Source of the DNA: Pseudomonas peradeniyensis
Lineage (GTDB): Bacteria > Pseudomonadota > Gammaproteobacteria > Pseudomonadales > Pseudomonadaceae
DNA: 64,000 bases
Direction: 5' to 3'
NCBI RefSeq assembly: GCF_014268935.2
Contig: NZ_JABWRJ020000001.1
Location: 2,046,001 to 2,110,000 of the forward strand
A program made the position numbers and the translations under genes. Of the stretch, positions 9,126 through 19,096 are shown piece after piece (the stretch's first letter is position 1; each line of letters starts with the position of its first letter). The notes beneath the pieces were generated by a model. It had not been told where the DNA came from, did not search any database, and worked only from the letters and a program-made list of their open reading frames with translations.

Positions 9126-9863
9126 CTATTTACATGAGGCCGGATAGACCAGGCGCATGAAGCGCTTGTCCTTCTTGCTGATCTTCAGGTTGTGGCTGCG
9201 CTTGAACGCGTGGCGCGTGAGTTTCTGCCTGATGCGGTAATGCATGATCGACTGCCTGTCATAGGGCAGGATGAGCAGGTCGCCGTTATCGGGCAGTGGC
9301 AGGAATTGAATGGCGAGGTCCTCTTCGATCAGGTCGGCGAGCTCATCCGGGCTGCTGGCCTCGTCGGCCAGGACCGCTGCCAACAACTTGCGCACCGCGT
9401 CCAGGTCCCAGGGAATGTTGGCCCGTGGGTGTTGGTGTTCATGCTCCATGCCCAATGCGTGTCCGAACTCATGCAATACGAACGACTCGAACAGCGGGTC
9501 GGACAGCTTGCTTCCCAAGGCCATGGTGGGGCCATCCACATCCTGGGCCTGGGTTCCCAGGAAACTGAAATTCACGCCTTCCTGCACATCGGTCTGGATG
9601 CGGATCTCGGCTTCTTCGACATCGTTGTCGAGGAGTTCGAATTTCAGGTTGGCGTATTTCAGCCATTGGCACGCGGTGTCGAAAATCGATTTCTTGAGCC
9701 ACGGGCATGGCGTGCCGATGAAGGAGATCCTGAGCGTCTGGCCTGGACGCCAGAACACGGAATGATCGGCCACCGAGCGTTTCTTGCGCGGCTTCATCGC
9801 CTGGGGTAGTTGCAGCTTCTGGCGTAGGCGGTAGATCGCGTTTGCCACAAGAACATCGGACAT
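9126..9863 (-). CDS. Astacin-like metzincin zinc metalloprotease (M12A-like), no signal peptide
   Basis: A 245-residue protein with the extended metzincin zinc site HEFGHALGMEHEH: ligands H131, H135 and H141, with E132 as the catalytic base. A Met-turn follows at residues 205-209 (SIMHY), the spacing and form seen in astacins. The N-terminus (MSDVLVANAIYRLRQKLQL) is charged and lacks a hydrophobic signal sequence, so the enzyme is either cytoplasmic or exported by a route not visible here. It lies convergent with the antiporter gene and on the same strand as dapC. Substrate unknown. A basic C-terminus (KISKKDKRFMRLVYPASCK) closes the fold. Confidence 0.8.
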   Translation of the reverse strand: MSDVLVANAIYRLRQKLQLPQAMKPRKKRSVADHSVFWRPGQTLRISFIGTPCPWLKKSIFDTACQWLKYANLKFELLDNDVEEAEIRIQTDVQEGVNFSFLGTQAQDVDGPTMALGSKLSDPLFESFVLHEFGHALGMEHEHQHPRANIPWDLDAVRKLLAAVLADEASSPDELADLIEEDLAIQFLPLPDNGDLLILPYDRQSIMHYRIRQKLTRHAFKRSHNLKISKKDKRFMRLVYPASCK

Positions 9864-9985
9864 CGTTGTGCACCTTCAGGGGTTGAGAGGTGCCAACTAT
9901 CGGTCGTCAGCGTTCTGTGCTGACGGTACTTAATGCTTGTCTCGATTTGGATTGCGCCCCCCCCTGTGAGGAGGGGCGCCTGCCA

Positions 9986-11179
9986 TTAACGACCGAGGAA
10001 CGCGCGAATCCGCTCGGCCGCCTCGATGCACTCGGCCAGCGGCGCTACCAGGGCCATGCGCACGCGCCCGGCGCCCGGGTTGACCCCATCTACTTCGCGG
10101 GAGAGGTACGAACCTGGCACTACGGTCACATGCTCGGCCTCGAACAGGTCGCGGGTGAAGTCGGCGTCGCTGCCCGGCACCTTGGCCCACAGGTAGAAGC
10201 TGCCGTCCGGGCGTTGCACGTCGAGCACCGGCTGCAGGATGTCGAGCACGGCGTCGTACTTGGCGCGGTACTGGTCGCGGTTTTCTCGTACATGGGCCTC
10301 GTCCTGCCAGGCGGCGATGCTGGCCAGCTGGGTTTGCACCGGCATGGCGCAACCATGGTAGGTGCGGTACAGCAGGAACGGCTTGATGATTTCGGCATCG
10401 CCGGCGACGAAGCCCGAGCGCAGCCCCGGCAGGTTGGAGCGCTTGGACAGGCTGTGGAACACCACGCAGCGCTTGAAGTCATTTCGGCCCAGTTCCGCGC
10501 AGGCGCTGAGCAGGCCCGGTGGCGGCGCGTCCTCGTCGAAGTACAGCTCGCTATAGCACTCGTCGGCGGCGATCACGAAGTCGTGCTCGTCGGCCAGGGC
10601 GATCAGCTTTTTCAGGGTGTCCATTGGCACCAAGGCGCCGGTGGGGTTGCCCGGGGAGCACAGGAACAGGATCTGGCAACGCTTCCAGACATCGGCCGGC
10701 ACGGCGTCGAAGTCCGGGTTGAAACCGTTGTTTTCCAGGCAGGGCAGGTAGTGCGGGGAGGCGCCGGCCAGCAGGGCCGCGCCTTCGTAGATCTGGTAGA
10801 ACGGGTTGGGGCTGACCACCAGGCCATCTGCCGAGCGATCGACCACGGCCTGGGTGAAGGCGAACAGCGCCTCGCGGGTGCCGTTGACCGGCAGGATATG
10901 GCGGTCGGCGTCCAGCCAGCCGGCCGGCACGCTGAAGCGCCGCTCGCACCACTGGCCGATGGCCTGGCGCAGGGCCGGCAGGCCCAGGGTGCTGGGGTAG
11001 ACCGCCAGCTTGTCGAGGTTGTCGGCCATGGCCTTGGAGACGAAGGCCGGCGATTCGTGCTTCGGCTCGCCGATCGACAGGGCGATCGGGCGTTTGTCCG
11101 CCGCCGGCTTCACGCTCCCCAGCAGGGCACGCAGTTTCTCGAACGGGTAGGGCTGGAGCTGGGTCAGTGCTGGGTTCAT
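9986..11179 (-). CDS. dapC: Succinyldiaminopimelate aminotransferase DapC
   Basis: A 397-residue class I/II PLP aminotransferase starting MNPALTQLQPYPFEKLRALL. The PLP-lysine region is FHSLSKRSNLPG and the cofactor-binding region includes LCSPGNPTGA. The sequence and its location immediately downstream of glnD identify DapC, which interconverts N-succinyl-2-amino-6-ketopimelate and succinyl-DAP using glutamate. It completes the succinylase route with dapD and dapE in this window. It follows glnD by only about 20 bp and is probably cotranscribed with it. A G+C-rich stem (9954-9979) past the stop may end the transcript. Confidence 0.92.
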   Translation of the reverse strand: MNPALTQLQPYPFEKLRALLGSVKPAADKRPIALSIGEPKHESPAFVSKAMADNLDKLAVYPSTLGLPALRQAIGQWCERRFSVPAGWLDADRHILPVNGTREALFAFTQAVVDRSADGLVVSPNPFYQIYEGAALLAGASPHYLPCLENNGFNPDFDAVPADVWKRCQILFLCSPGNPTGALVPMDTLKKLIALADEHDFVIAADECYSELYFDEDAPPPGLLSACAELGRNDFKRCVVFHSLSKRSNLPGLRSGFVAGDAEIIKPFLLYRTYHGCAMPVQTQLASIAAWQDEAHVRENRDQYRAKYDAVLDILQPVLDVQRPDGSFYLWAKVPGSDADFTRDLFEAEHVTVVPGSYLSREVDGVNPGAGRVRMALVAPLAECIEAAERIRAFLGR

Positions 11180-11200
11180 TGGCGCAAGGTCTCGTTATCG

Positions 11201-13903
11201 TCAAAAGGTCATGCGGGTGGGGCTGGCATCGCTGGCCTGGCCGGCCTGCAGCTGCTGGACGATGGCCTCCTGCAGGCGGCTGCACAGCTGCGGGTCGGAC
11301 AGCGGCTGGTTGTCGGCGTCGGTGATGAAGAACACGTCCTCCACGCGTTCGCCGAGGGTGGCGATCTTGGCGTTCTGCAGCGAGATGTCGAACTCCAGGA
11401 AGATCCGCCCGATCCGCGCCAGCAGGCCGGGGCGGTCCGGTGCGGTGATCTCGAGGATGGTCACCGGGCGCTGGGCGTCGTTGAGGATGGTCACCTGCGG
11501 CGGGAAGTCGAAGTGCTTGAGCTGGCGCGGCACCCGGCGCTGGATGATTGCCGGGTAGTCCTCGGGGGTACGCAGCGCTTCGGTCAGGCCGTCGCGGATC
11601 TGCCTGACCCGCTGCGGGTTGTCGCCGATCGAGCCGCCGTCGTTGTCGAGCACGATGTAGGTGTCGAGGGTGAACTGGCTGCTCGAGGTGATGATCCGGG
11701 CGTCGTGGATGTTCAGGTTGAGCTGGGCCATGGCGGCCACGGTCACGGCGAAGAAGTCATGCTGGTCGGGGGCGTAGATGAAGATCTGCGTGCCACCTTC
11801 GAACTCGCGCTGGGTGGTTTCCTTGATCAGCACCAGCGGCCCGCCGTCGGCCGGCTGCTGGAGGATCGCGTCGCTGTGCCAGGCCACGTCAGCGGCGTTG
11901 TGCTTGAGGAAGTAGTCGTCACCCAGTTGCGACCAGAGTTGTTCGACGTCGTCCGGGTCGGTGCCTTCGCGCACCAGGATGTCCAGCGCCGCGCTCTGGG
12001 TCTGGCGGATCTGCTCCTCGCGGTCCAGCGGGTTCTCCAGGCCCCGGCGCAGGGCGCGCTTGGTCTCGGTGTAGAGCTGGCGCAGCAGGCTCGCCCGCCA
12101 GGAGTTCCACAGGCTGGGGTTGGTGGCGTTGATGTCGGCCACGGTCAGCACGTAGAGGTAGTCCAGGCGTGTCTCGTCGCCCACGTGCAGGGCGAAGTCG
12201 TTGATCACCTGCGGGTCGGAGAGGTCCTTGCGCTGGGCGGTGGTGGACATCACCAGGTGGTTCTGCACCAGCCAGACGATCAGCCGACTGTCCCATGCAG
12301 GCAGCTGGTGGCGCGCGCAGAAGGCCTGTGCGTCCACTGCGCCCAGCTCGGAGTGGTCGCCCTGGCGACCCTTGCCGATGTCGTGGTAGAGGCCGGCCAG
12401 GTAGATCAGCTCGGGCTTGGGCAGGCGCCCCATGAGCTTGCTGGCCAGCGGGAATTTCTCGGAAACCGGGGTGTACTGCAGCTTGCGCAGGTGCTTGATC
12501 AGGTTGAGGGTGTGGGCATCGACCGTGTAGATGTGGAACAGGTCGTGCTGCATCTGCCCGACGATCAGGCCGAACTCCGGCAGGTAGCGGCCGAGGATGC
12601 CGTAGCGGTTCATCCGCCGCAGGTTGCGGTGGATGCCGATCTCGCACTTGAACAGCTCGATGAACAGGCTGGTGTCGCGGATATCGTTGCGGAACTTGTC
12701 GTCGATCAGGTGGCGATGCTCGCGCAGCAGGCGCACGGTGTCGGCGCGCACCCCCTTGATCTCGGGGTGCTGGGCCATCAGCACGAAGATCTCCAGCATG
12801 GCGAACGGGGTGCGCCGGAAGACGTTCGGGTTGACCGCTTCTATATAGCCGTCGTGCAGGCGGAAGCGCGCGTTCAGCGGCTGGGTGGCGCCGCTGTCGT
12901 CATCGGCGAGGATCACCTCCTCGAAGTGCTGGATGATCAGGTCGCACAGCTGGCTGATGCTCATCACCACCCGGTAGTACTGCTGCATGAACTGTTCGAT
13001 GGCGCGCTTGGGGTTGTCGTCGGTGTAGCCCAGCAGCGCGGCGATGCTGCGCTGGTGGTCGAACAGCAGGCGGTCCTCGGCGCGTCCGGCGAGCATGTGC
13101 AGGGCATAGCGCACGCGCCAGAGGAAGGCCTGGGACGAGGCCAGCAGTTCGTTCTCGCTTTCCAGCAGGAAGTCCTCGCCGGCCAGGGCGTGCAGGTTCA
13201 GGGTGCCGTACTGGCGCCGGGCCACCCAAAGCACCGTCTGGATGTCGCGCAGGCCGCCCGGCCCACCCTTGACGTTGGGCTCGAGGTTGTACTCGGTGTC
13301 GTTGTACTTGTGGTGGCGGGCCTTGAGCTCGGCGCGCTTGGCCAGGAAGAACTCCTTGCTCGGCCACATGTGCGCGGTGCTGGTGGCGTCGAGCATGCGT
13401 TGGCGCAGCGACTCGGGGCCGGCGATGGTGCGGCTTTCCATCAGGTTGGTGATGACCGTGAGGTCGGCCCGGGCCTGCTCGGCGCATTCGTCGACGGTGC
13501 GCACGCTCTGGCCGACTTCCAGGCCGATGTCCCACAGCAGCGTGAGGAAGCGCTCGATGGCGTCGCGATACTGCTCGTGCTCGGCGGCGTCGAGCAGGAT
13601 CAGCAGGTCGATGTCCGAGAACGGGTGCAGCTCGCCGCGGCCATAGCCGCCCACCGCCACCAGGGCGATGCCGTCCGGCGCGCCCCAGCTGAACTGGTGC
13701 CAGGCCTGCTGCAGGATGTTGTCGACGAACCAGGCGCGGTCCTCGATCAGCCGGCGGATCTCGCGGCCTTCACGGAAACGCTTGTCGAGCACCTCGCCGG
13801 CCATGCGGATGGCCTTCTTGAAAGCGGCGATGGGGCTTGCCTTGAGGGCCAGTTCCGCCTGGAACTGGCCGCGGTCGAACAGCTCGGGATCCACCTGGGG
13901 CAT
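11201..13903 (-). CDS. glnD: Bifunctional [protein-PII] uridylyltransferase/uridylyl-removing enzyme GlnD
   Basis: A 900-residue nitrogen sensor. The nucleotidyltransferase domain has [16 protein letters not shown] at about 85-103. An HD hydrolase domain includes [17 protein letters not shown] near residue 500. Two ACT domains near 715-790 and 820-890 (the second contains [12 protein letters not shown]) bind glutamine. It adds or removes UMP on PII proteins according to glutamine level and so controls glutamine synthetase and NtrBC. Length and domain order are normal. It is followed closely by dapC and lies after map on the same strand. Confidence 0.96.
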   Translation of the reverse strand: MPQVDPELFDRGQFQAELALKASPIAAFKKAIRMAGEVLDKRFREGREIRRLIEDRAWFVDNILQQAWHQFSWGAPDGIALVAVGGYGRGELHPFSDIDLLILLDAAEHEQYRDAIERFLTLLWDIGLEVGQSVRTVDECAEQARADLTVITNLMESRTIAGPESLRQRMLDATSTAHMWPSKEFFLAKRAELKARHHKYNDTEYNLEPNVKGGPGGLRDIQTVLWVARRQYGTLNLHALAGEDFLLESENELLASSQAFLWRVRYALHMLAGRAEDRLLFDHQRSIAALLGYTDDNPKRAIEQFMQQYYRVVMSISQLCDLIIQHFEEVILADDDSGATQPLNARFRLHDGYIEAVNPNVFRRTPFAMLEIFVLMAQHPEIKGVRADTVRLLREHRHLIDDKFRNDIRDTSLFIELFKCEIGIHRNLRRMNRYGILGRYLPEFGLIVGQMQHDLFHIYTVDAHTLNLIKHLRKLQYTPVSEKFPLASKLMGRLPKPELIYLAGLYHDIGKGRQGDHSELGAVDAQAFCARHQLPAWDSRLIVWLVQNHLVMSTTAQRKDLSDPQVINDFALHVGDETRLDYLYVLTVADINATNPSLWNSWRASLLRQLYTETKRALRRGLENPLDREEQIRQTQSAALDILVREGTDPDDVEQLWSQLGDDYFLKHNAADVAWHSDAILQQPADGGPLVLIKETTQREFEGGTQIFIYAPDQHDFFAVTVAAMAQLNLNIHDARIITSSSQFTLDTYIVLDNDGGSIGDNPQRVRQIRDGLTEALRTPEDYPAIIQRRVPRQLKHFDFPPQVTILNDAQRPVTILEITAPDRPGLLARIGRIFLEFDISLQNAKIATLGERVEDVFFITDADNQPLSDPQLCSRLQEAIVQQLQAGQASDASPTRMTF

Positions 13904-13928
13904 CGAGTCGCGTTCCTGTTAGTCAGTA

Positions 13929-14711
13929 TCAGGCCGAGGTGCGCGGGAGGGTGTCGTCCTTGCGCAGGGTGAAGATCTCGTAGCCGCTGGCGGTCACCAC
14001 CAGGGTGTGTTCCCACTGGGCAGAGAGCTTGCGGTCCTTGGTGATGGCGGTCCAGCCGTCACCCAGTACCTTGGTGTCGGCCTTGCCCTGGTTGATCATC
14101 GGCTCGATGGTGAAGGTCATGCCTTCCTTGAGTTCCATGCCGGTGCCGGCGCGGCCGTAGTGGAGGATCTGCGGTTCTTCGTGGAACACCTTGCCAATGC
14201 CGTGGCCGCAGAACTCGCGGACCACCGAGAAACCGTTCTTCTCGGCGTGTTTCTGGATCACTTCGCCGATGTCGCCCAGGCGGCAGCCGGGCTTGACCAG
14301 CTCGATGGCCTTGTACAGGCACTCCTGGGTGACCTTGGACAGGCGCTCGGCCCATGGCGCGACGGTGCCGACATGGAACATGCGGCTGGTGTCGCCGTGG
14401 TAGCCGTCCTTGATCACGGTCACGTCGATGTTGATGGTGTCGCCGTCCTTGAGCGCCTTGTCATTGGGAATGCCATGGCAGACCACATGGTTGATCGAGG
14501 TGCAGATCGACTTGGGGAAGCCCTTGTAGTTGAGAGGGGCGGGGATCGCCTGCTGGACGTTGACGATGTAGTCGTGGCACAGGCGGTCGAGTTCTTCGGT
14601 GGTGACGCCGGGCTTGACGTGCTCCTCGATCATTTCCAGCACTTCGGCGGCCAGGCGGCCAGCGATGCGCATCTTCTCGATGTCTTCTGCGGTCTTGATG
14701 GTGACGGTCAT
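13929..14711 (-). CDS. map: Type I methionine aminopeptidase Map
   Basis: A 260-residue protein starting MTVTIKTAEDIEKMRIAG at ATG 14711. The dinuclear metal ligands of the family are present in order: D in INIDVTVI, D in GYHGDTSRM, H in CGHGIG, E in FTIEPMI and E in the WEHTL segment. It removes the initiator methionine from nascent proteins. It is divergent from rpsB across a 348-bp spacer, the common proteobacterial map/rpsB arrangement. A very long upstream extension in the same frame reads antisense through rpsB and is not part of the gene. Confidence 0.96.
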   Translation of the reverse strand: MTVTIKTAEDIEKMRIAGRLAAEVLEMIEEHVKPGVTTEELDRLCHDYIVNVQQAIPAPLNYKGFPKSICTSINHVVCHGIPNDKALKDGDTINIDVTVIKDGYHGDTSRMFHVGTVAPWAERLSKVTQECLYKAIELVKPGCRLGDIGEVIQKHAEKNGFSVVREFCGHGIGKVFHEEPQILHYGRAGTGMELKEGMTFTIEPMINQGKADTKVLGDGWTAITKDRKLSAQWEHTLVVTASGYEIFTLRKDDTLPRTSA

Positions 14712-15059
14712 GAACAGGCTCTCTACGGCGCCCTGTGTGGCGCGAACAAACGGGAAAGACCGGATTCTACCAGAGCGCGGCGGCGATCTGTCGGGAGAGT
14801 CCCGTGGATCCGGTGGTCTATTGAAGGCATTCTGGCCGCAAAGCACGGGTGCTGCAAAAGCCACTGACGGACGAAGCATCATCCGGGTTCCGTTCGCGCT
14901 CGGCCTGTGGTATAAAATGCGCCGCTTTCGGGGGATGTCCTCCGTCAGCTCAAACCCACACACGTGTCGACACGATGGCCTGGGTGCCCGGTTTCCCTGG
15001 AAGCACGGGTTGGTCATTGGGATACGTGGAGGCCCAACCCGACTTATCAAGGAACTATC
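14712..15059 (+). promoter_or_regulatory. map/rpsB divergent spacer with rpsB promoter and long leader
   Basis: A 348-bp gene-free stretch. A good -10 (TATAAA, 14911-14916) sits 17 bp after a weak -35 (TTCCGT, 14888-14893), predicting a start near 14922 and a leader of about 138 nt before rpsB. In gammaproteobacteria the rpsB leader is a conserved structure through which ribosomal protein S2 represses its own operon; whether this leader folds that way was not computed. The map-proximal half (14712-14880) shows no further element I can name. Confidence 0.55.
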
Positions 15060-15797
15060 ATGTCCCAAGTCAACATGCGCGATATGCTGAAGGCCGGTGT
15101 GCACTTCGGCCACCAGACCCGTTACTGGAACCCGAAAATGGGCAAGTACATTTTCGGCGCGCGTAACAAGATCCACATCATCAACCTGGAAAAAACCCTG
15201 CCAATGTTCAACGAAGCTCTGTCCTTCGTAGAGCGCCTGGCCCAGGGCAAGAACAAGATCATGTTCGTCGGCACCAAGCGTTCCGCCGGCAAGATCGTCG
15301 CCGAGCAAGCTGCTCGTTGCGGTTCGCCATACGTTGATCACCGTTGGTTGGGCGGCATGCTGACCAACTACAAGACCATCCGCGCCTCGATCAAGCGTCT
15401 GCGCGACCTGGAAACCCAGGCCGAAGACGGCACCTTTGCCAAGCTGACCAAGAAAGAAGCCCTGATGCGTTCGCGCGATCTGGAAAAGCTGGACCGCAGC
15501 CTGGGTGGTATCAAGGACATGGGCGGCCTGCCTGATGCTCTGTTCGTGATCGACGTCGACCACGAGCGCATTGCCATCACCGAAGCCAACAAACTGGGCA
15601 TCCCGGTCATCGGCGTTGTCGATACCAACAGCAGCCCGGAAGGTGTTGACTACATCATCCCAGGTAACGATGACGCCATCCGCGCCATCGAGCTGTACAT
15701 GACTTCGATGGCTGACGCCGTCATCCGCGGCCGCAACAACGTTGCCGGCGGCACTGAAGTCTACGCTGAAGAAGCGGCTGCACCTGCTGCTGAGTAA
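15060..15797 (+). CDS. rpsB: 30S ribosomal protein S2
   Basis: A 245-residue S2 protein. The start ATG 15060 ([27 protein letters not shown]) matches the universal N-terminus and follows an AAGGA Shine-Dalgarno sequence; the in-frame upstream extension to 14964 is leader. Typical S2 segments include [28 protein letters not shown] and DVDHERIAI. It is the first gene of the rpsB-tsf operon and is followed by a strong hairpin that may limit read-through into tsf. Confidence 0.98.
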   Translation: MSQVNMRDMLKAGVHFGHQTRYWNPKMGKYIFGARNKIHIINLEKTLPMFNEALSFVERLAQGKNKIMFVGTKRSAGKIVAEQAARCGSPYVDHRWLGGMLTNYKTIRASIKRLRDLETQAEDGTFAKLTKKEALMRSRDLEKLDRSLGGIKDMGGLPDALFVIDVDHERIAITEANKLGIPVIGVVDTNSSPEGVDYIIPGNDDAIRAIELYMTSMADAVIRGRNNVAGGTEVYAEEAAAPAAE

Positions 15798-15822
15798 TTG
15801 ACGCCTGGCGTCTACTTGGCAC

Positions 15823-15851
15823 GCAAAAAGGGGGCTTGGCCCCCTTTTTGC
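15823..15851 (+). terminator. Terminator/attenuator between rpsB and tsf
   Basis: A perfect 12-bp stem: GCAAAAAGGGGG (15823-15834) pairs with CCCCCTTTTTGC (15840-15851) across a 5-nt loop. The U-rich 3' arm gives it the form of an intrinsic terminator. Because tsf is classically cotranscribed with rpsB, it is probably a partial terminator that lowers tsf relative to rpsB, or tsf has its own promoter in the following 130 bp. Confidence 0.85.
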
Positions 15852-15982
15852 CACCTTGAAATCCTGCTGTCAGCAACGACCCCGCATCATGGGCGAGCTG
15901 ATATAAAAGCAGCGATTTGCAGAATTTAACGCCCGTGACGAGCGGGTGGAATGGTTGAAAAACTTTCCAAGAGGATTTTGAA

Positions 15983-16846
15983 ATGGCAGCAATTACTGCG
16001 GCGCTGGTCAAAGAACTGCGCGAGCGTACCGGCGAAGGCATGATGGATTGCAAAAAGGCCCTGGAAAAGGCCGGCGGCGACATCGAGAAAGCCATTGACG
16101 ACATGCGTGCCTCGGGCGCCATCAAGGCCGCCAAGAAGGCTGGCAACGTCGCTGCTGAAGGCGCTATCGCCGTCAAGACCGACGGTAAATCCGCCGTTCT
16201 GCTGGAAGTGAACTCGCAGACCGACTTCCTGGCCCTGCAAGACGACTTCAAGAACTTCGTTGCCGAAAGCATCGAAGAAGCCTTCGCCCAGAAGCTGACC
16301 GACGCCGCTCCGCTGATCGCCTCGCGTGAAGCCGCCCGTGAAGCCCTGGTTGCCAAGTGCGGCGAGAACGTCAACATCCGTCGCCTGGTGCGCGTTGAGG
16401 GTGACGTTGTCGGTGCCTACCTGCACGGCAACAAGATCGGTGCCGTTGTTGTCCTGAAAGGCGGCGACGTCGATCTGGCCAAGAACATCGCCATGCACGT
16501 TGCAGCCTCGAACCCAGAGTTCCTGGACGCGTCGGAAATCTCCGCCGAGGCCATCGAGCGCGAGAAGAACGTCTTCCTGCAGCTGAACGCCGACAAGATC
16601 GCTGGCAAGCCGGAAAACATCGTTGAGAACATGATCAACGGTCGTATCTCCAAGTTCAAAGCCGAAGCCTCGCTGAAAGAGCAAGCCTTCGTCATGGATC
16701 CGGAAGTCAAAGTCGGCGCGCTGGCCAAGAAAGCCGGTGCTGAAATCGTTTCCTTCACCTACTTCAAGGTCGGCGAAGGCATCGAGAAGCCGGTTGACGA
16801 CTTCGCTGCCGAAGTTGCCGCCCAGGTAGCTGCCGCCAAGCAGTAA
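15983..16846 (+). CDS. tsf: Elongation factor Ts
   Basis: A 287-residue EF-Ts that exchanges GDP for GTP on EF-Tu. The N-terminal UBA-like domain starts MAAITAALVKELRERTGEGMMDCKKAL, and the conserved TDF motif (QTDFLALQDDF) follows near residue 80. Length is normal. An AGAGGA element precedes ATG 15983. It is followed by a terminator hairpin before pyrH. Confidence 0.98.
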   Translation: MAAITAALVKELRERTGEGMMDCKKALEKAGGDIEKAIDDMRASGAIKAAKKAGNVAAEGAIAVKTDGKSAVLLEVNSQTDFLALQDDFKNFVAESIEEAFAQKLTDAAPLIASREAAREALVAKCGENVNIRRLVRVEGDVVGAYLHGNKIGAVVVLKGGDVDLAKNIAMHVAASNPEFLDASEISAEAIEREKNVFLQLNADKIAGKPENIVENMINGRISKFKAEASLKEQAFVMDPEVKVGALAKKAGAEIVSFTYFKVGEGIEKPVDDFAAEVAAQVAAAKQ

Positions 16847-16868
16847 GACGGATTCGTCTGTCGCCCCG

Positions 16869-16900
16869 AAGAGGCTGCCCGCTTACGCGCGCAGCCTCTT
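16869..16900 (+). terminator. Terminator after tsf
   Basis: AAGAGGCTGC (16869-16878) pairs with GCAGCCTCTT (16891-16900) across a 12-nt loop, about 22 bases after the tsf stop. The U tract is short, so efficiency is uncertain. Confidence 0.7.
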
Positions 16901-17023
16901 TGTCAAAGCGGGAGCGGTTCACGAGACCGTTGCTCGCTGACGCATGAAGTGCGTCACGCTAGAGTTACGCGCAGGCTGAAACAGCCCGCCAGATTTTTAC
17001 AAACGCCGCAGGAGAGATTCGCA

Positions 17024-17767
17024 ATGGCTCAGCAGGGCAGTGGTCATCAGGCTCGCTATAAACGCATTCTACTCAAACTTAGCGGCGAGGCCCTGATGGG
17101 CTCGGAAGAGTTCGGGATCGACCCCAAGGTCCTGGATCGCATGGCGCTGGAAGTCGGCCAGCTGGTCGGCATCGGCGTTCAGGTCGGCCTGGTGATCGGT
17201 GGCGGCAACCTGTTCCGTGGCGCGGCGCTCAGTGCAGCCGGCATGGACCGCGTTACCGGTGACCACATGGGCATGCTGGCCACCGTGATGAACGGCCTGG
17301 CCATGCGCGACGCGCTGGAGCGGGCGAACATCACCGCCATCGTCATGTCGGCCATCTCCATGGTGGGCGTGACCGATCACTACGATCGCCGCAAGGCCAT
17401 GCGCCACCTGAACTCCAAGGAAGTCGTGATCTTCGCTGCCGGTACCGGCAACCCGTTCTTCACCACCGACTCCGCCGCTTGCCTGCGCGCCATCGAAATC
17501 GATGCCGACGTGGTATTGAAGGCAACCAAGGTCGATGGTGTATACACTGCAGATCCATTCAAGGACCCGCATGCCGAGAAGTTCGATCATCTGTCCTACG
17601 ATGAAGTGCTGGATCGCAAGCTGGGCGTAATGGACCTCACGGCAATCTGCCTTTGCCGCGATCACAAGATGCCGCTGCGCGTCTTCAACATGAACAAGCC
17701 CGGCGCCCTGCTCAACATTGTGCATGGTGGTGCGGAAGGAACTCTGATCGAGGAAGTTCAAAAATGA
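17024..17767 (+). CDS. pyrH: UMP kinase PyrH
   Basis: A 247-residue amino-acid-kinase-fold protein that phosphorylates UMP. The start ATG 17024 ([24 protein letters not shown]) follows GGAGAG with a 7-nt gap; the frame upstream to 16949 is noncoding leader. Motifs include LKLSGEAL (phosphate loop), IGGGNLFRG, the [13 protein letters not shown] loop and KVDGVY. The stop overlaps the frr start (ATGA), coupling the two genes. Confidence 0.97.
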   Translation: MAQQGSGHQARYKRILLKLSGEALMGSEEFGIDPKVLDRMALEVGQLVGIGVQVGLVIGGGNLFRGAALSAAGMDRVTGDHMGMLATVMNGLAMRDALERANITAIVMSAISMVGVTDHYDRRKAMRHLNSKEVVIFAAGTGNPFFTTDSAACLRAIEIDADVVLKATKVDGVYTADPFKDPHAEKFDHLSYDEVLDRKLGVMDLTAICLCRDHKMPLRVFNMNKPGALLNIVHGGAEGTLIEEVQK

Positions 17768-18321
17768 TCAACGACATCAAGAAAGACGCCCAGGAGCGCA
17801 TGGGCAAGTCCCTCGAGGCCCTGGCCCGCAACCTGGCGGCGATCCGTACCGGTCGCGCCCACCCAAGCATCCTGGACAGCGTCAAGGTGCCGGCCTGGGG
17901 CAGCGACATGCCGCTGAACCAGGTGGCCGCGATCACCGTCGAGGACGCCCGTACCCTGAAGATCGTCGCCCACGACAAGAACCTCAGCGCCGCCATCGAG
18001 AAGGCCATCCTGACCTCCGACCTGGGCCTGAACCCGTCCAGCGCCGGCACCACCATCCGTGTGCCGATGCCGGCCCTGACCGAGGAAACCCGCAAGGGCT
18101 ACACCAAGCAGGCCAGCGGCGTTGCCGAGGACGCCAAGGTCGCTGTGCGCAACGTGCGTCGCGATGCCCTGGCCGACCTGAAGAAGCTGACCAAGGACAA
18201 GGAAATCAGCGAGGACGAAGAGCGTCGCGCGGCTGACGAGATCCAGAAGCTGACCGACAAGTTCGTCGCTGAAGTCGATGCCGCCTTCAAGGCCAAGGAA
18301 AAGGACCTGATGGCCGTTTGA
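17764..18321 (+). CDS. frr: Ribosome recycling factor
   Basis: A 185-residue RRF that, with EF-G, splits post-termination ribosomes. The start ATG 17764 ([20 protein letters not shown]) overlaps the pyrH stop by 4 bp. Family segments are [23 protein letters not shown] and VRNVRRDA. The normal length and the tsf-pyrH-frr order support the call. Confidence 0.98.
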   Translation: MINDIKKDAQERMGKSLEALARNLAAIRTGRAHPSILDSVKVPAWGSDMPLNQVAAITVEDARTLKIVAHDKNLSAAIEKAILTSDLGLNPSSAGTTIRVPMPALTEETRKGYTKQASGVAEDAKVAVRNVRRDALADLKKLTKDKEISEDEERRAADEIQKLTDKFVAEVDAAFKAKEKDLMAV

Positions 18322-18340
18322 GGCCAGGGTTGCTCTCTTA

Positions 18341-19096
18341 ATGGAAAAGACCAAGTCGGCGGCACCGGGCTCGGTGCCGCGTCATGTCGCGATCATCATG
18401 GATGGCAACAACCGCTGGGCGAAGAAGCGTCTTCTGCCCGGCGTCGCCGGCCACAAGGCCGGCGTGGATGCCGTTCGCGCGGTGATCGAAGTCTGCGCCG
18501 AGGCCAAGGTCGAGGTGCTCACGCTCTTCGCCTTCTCCAGCGAGAACTGGCAGCGTCCGGCCGAGGAGGTCGGCGCGCTGATGGAGCTGTTCTTCTCGGC
18601 ATTGCGTCGCGAGGCCAAGCGCCTGAACGACAACAACATCAGCCTGCGCATCATCGGTGATCGCTCGCGCTTCCACCCTGAGCTTCAGGCGGCGATGCGC
18701 GAAGCCGAAGCGGCGACGGTGGGCAGCAACCGCTTCATCCTGCAGATCGCCGCCAATTACGGCGGCCAGTGGGACATCGCCCAGGCCGCGCAGCGCCTGG
18801 CGCGGGAAGTCCAGGCCGGCCACCTGCGCCCCGAGGACATTACCCCGGACCTGCTGCAGACCTGCCTGGCCACCGGCGACCTGCCGTTGCCCGACCTGTG
18901 CATCCGCACCGGCGGCGAGCACCGCATCAGCAACTTCCTGTTGTGGCAGCTGGCCTACGCCGAGCTGTACTTCTCCGACCTCTACTGGCCGGACTTCAAA
19001 CACGAGGCCATGCGCAACGCGCTGGCCGATTTCGCTTCGCGCCAGCGCCGCTTCGGTAAGACCAGCGAGCAGGTCGAAGCCGGAGCCCGTGCTTAA
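18341..19096 (+). CDS. uppS: Undecaprenyl diphosphate synthase UppS (IspU)
   Basis: A 251-residue cis-prenyltransferase that makes the C55 lipid carrier from farnesyl diphosphate and IPP. The catalytic motif HVAIIMDGNNRWAK sits near residue 15-28; later signatures are FAFSSENW and the RTGGEHRISNFLLWQ segment. It shares one base with the cdsA start (TAATG). It begins a lipid/envelope run: uppS-cdsA-dxr-rseP-bamA. Confidence 0.97.
   Translation: MEKTKSAAPGSVPRHVAIIMDGNNRWAKKRLLPGVAGHKAGVDAVRAVIEVCAEAKVEVLTLFAFSSENWQRPAEEVGALMELFFSALRREAKRLNDNNISLRIIGDRSRFHPELQAAMREAEAATVGSNRFILQIAANYGGQWDIAQAAQRLAREVQAGHLRPEDITPDLLQTCLATGDLPLPDLCIRTGGEHRISNFLLWQLAYAELYFSDLYWPDFKHEAMRNALADFASRQRRFGKTSEQVEAGARA

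Noticed and set aside
9890..13972. A 1360-codon plus-strand open frame across dapC and glnD
   Set aside because: It is the antisense shadow of two clear minus-strand genes with all expected motifs; its translation is low-complexity Val/Gln/His-rich with no domain.
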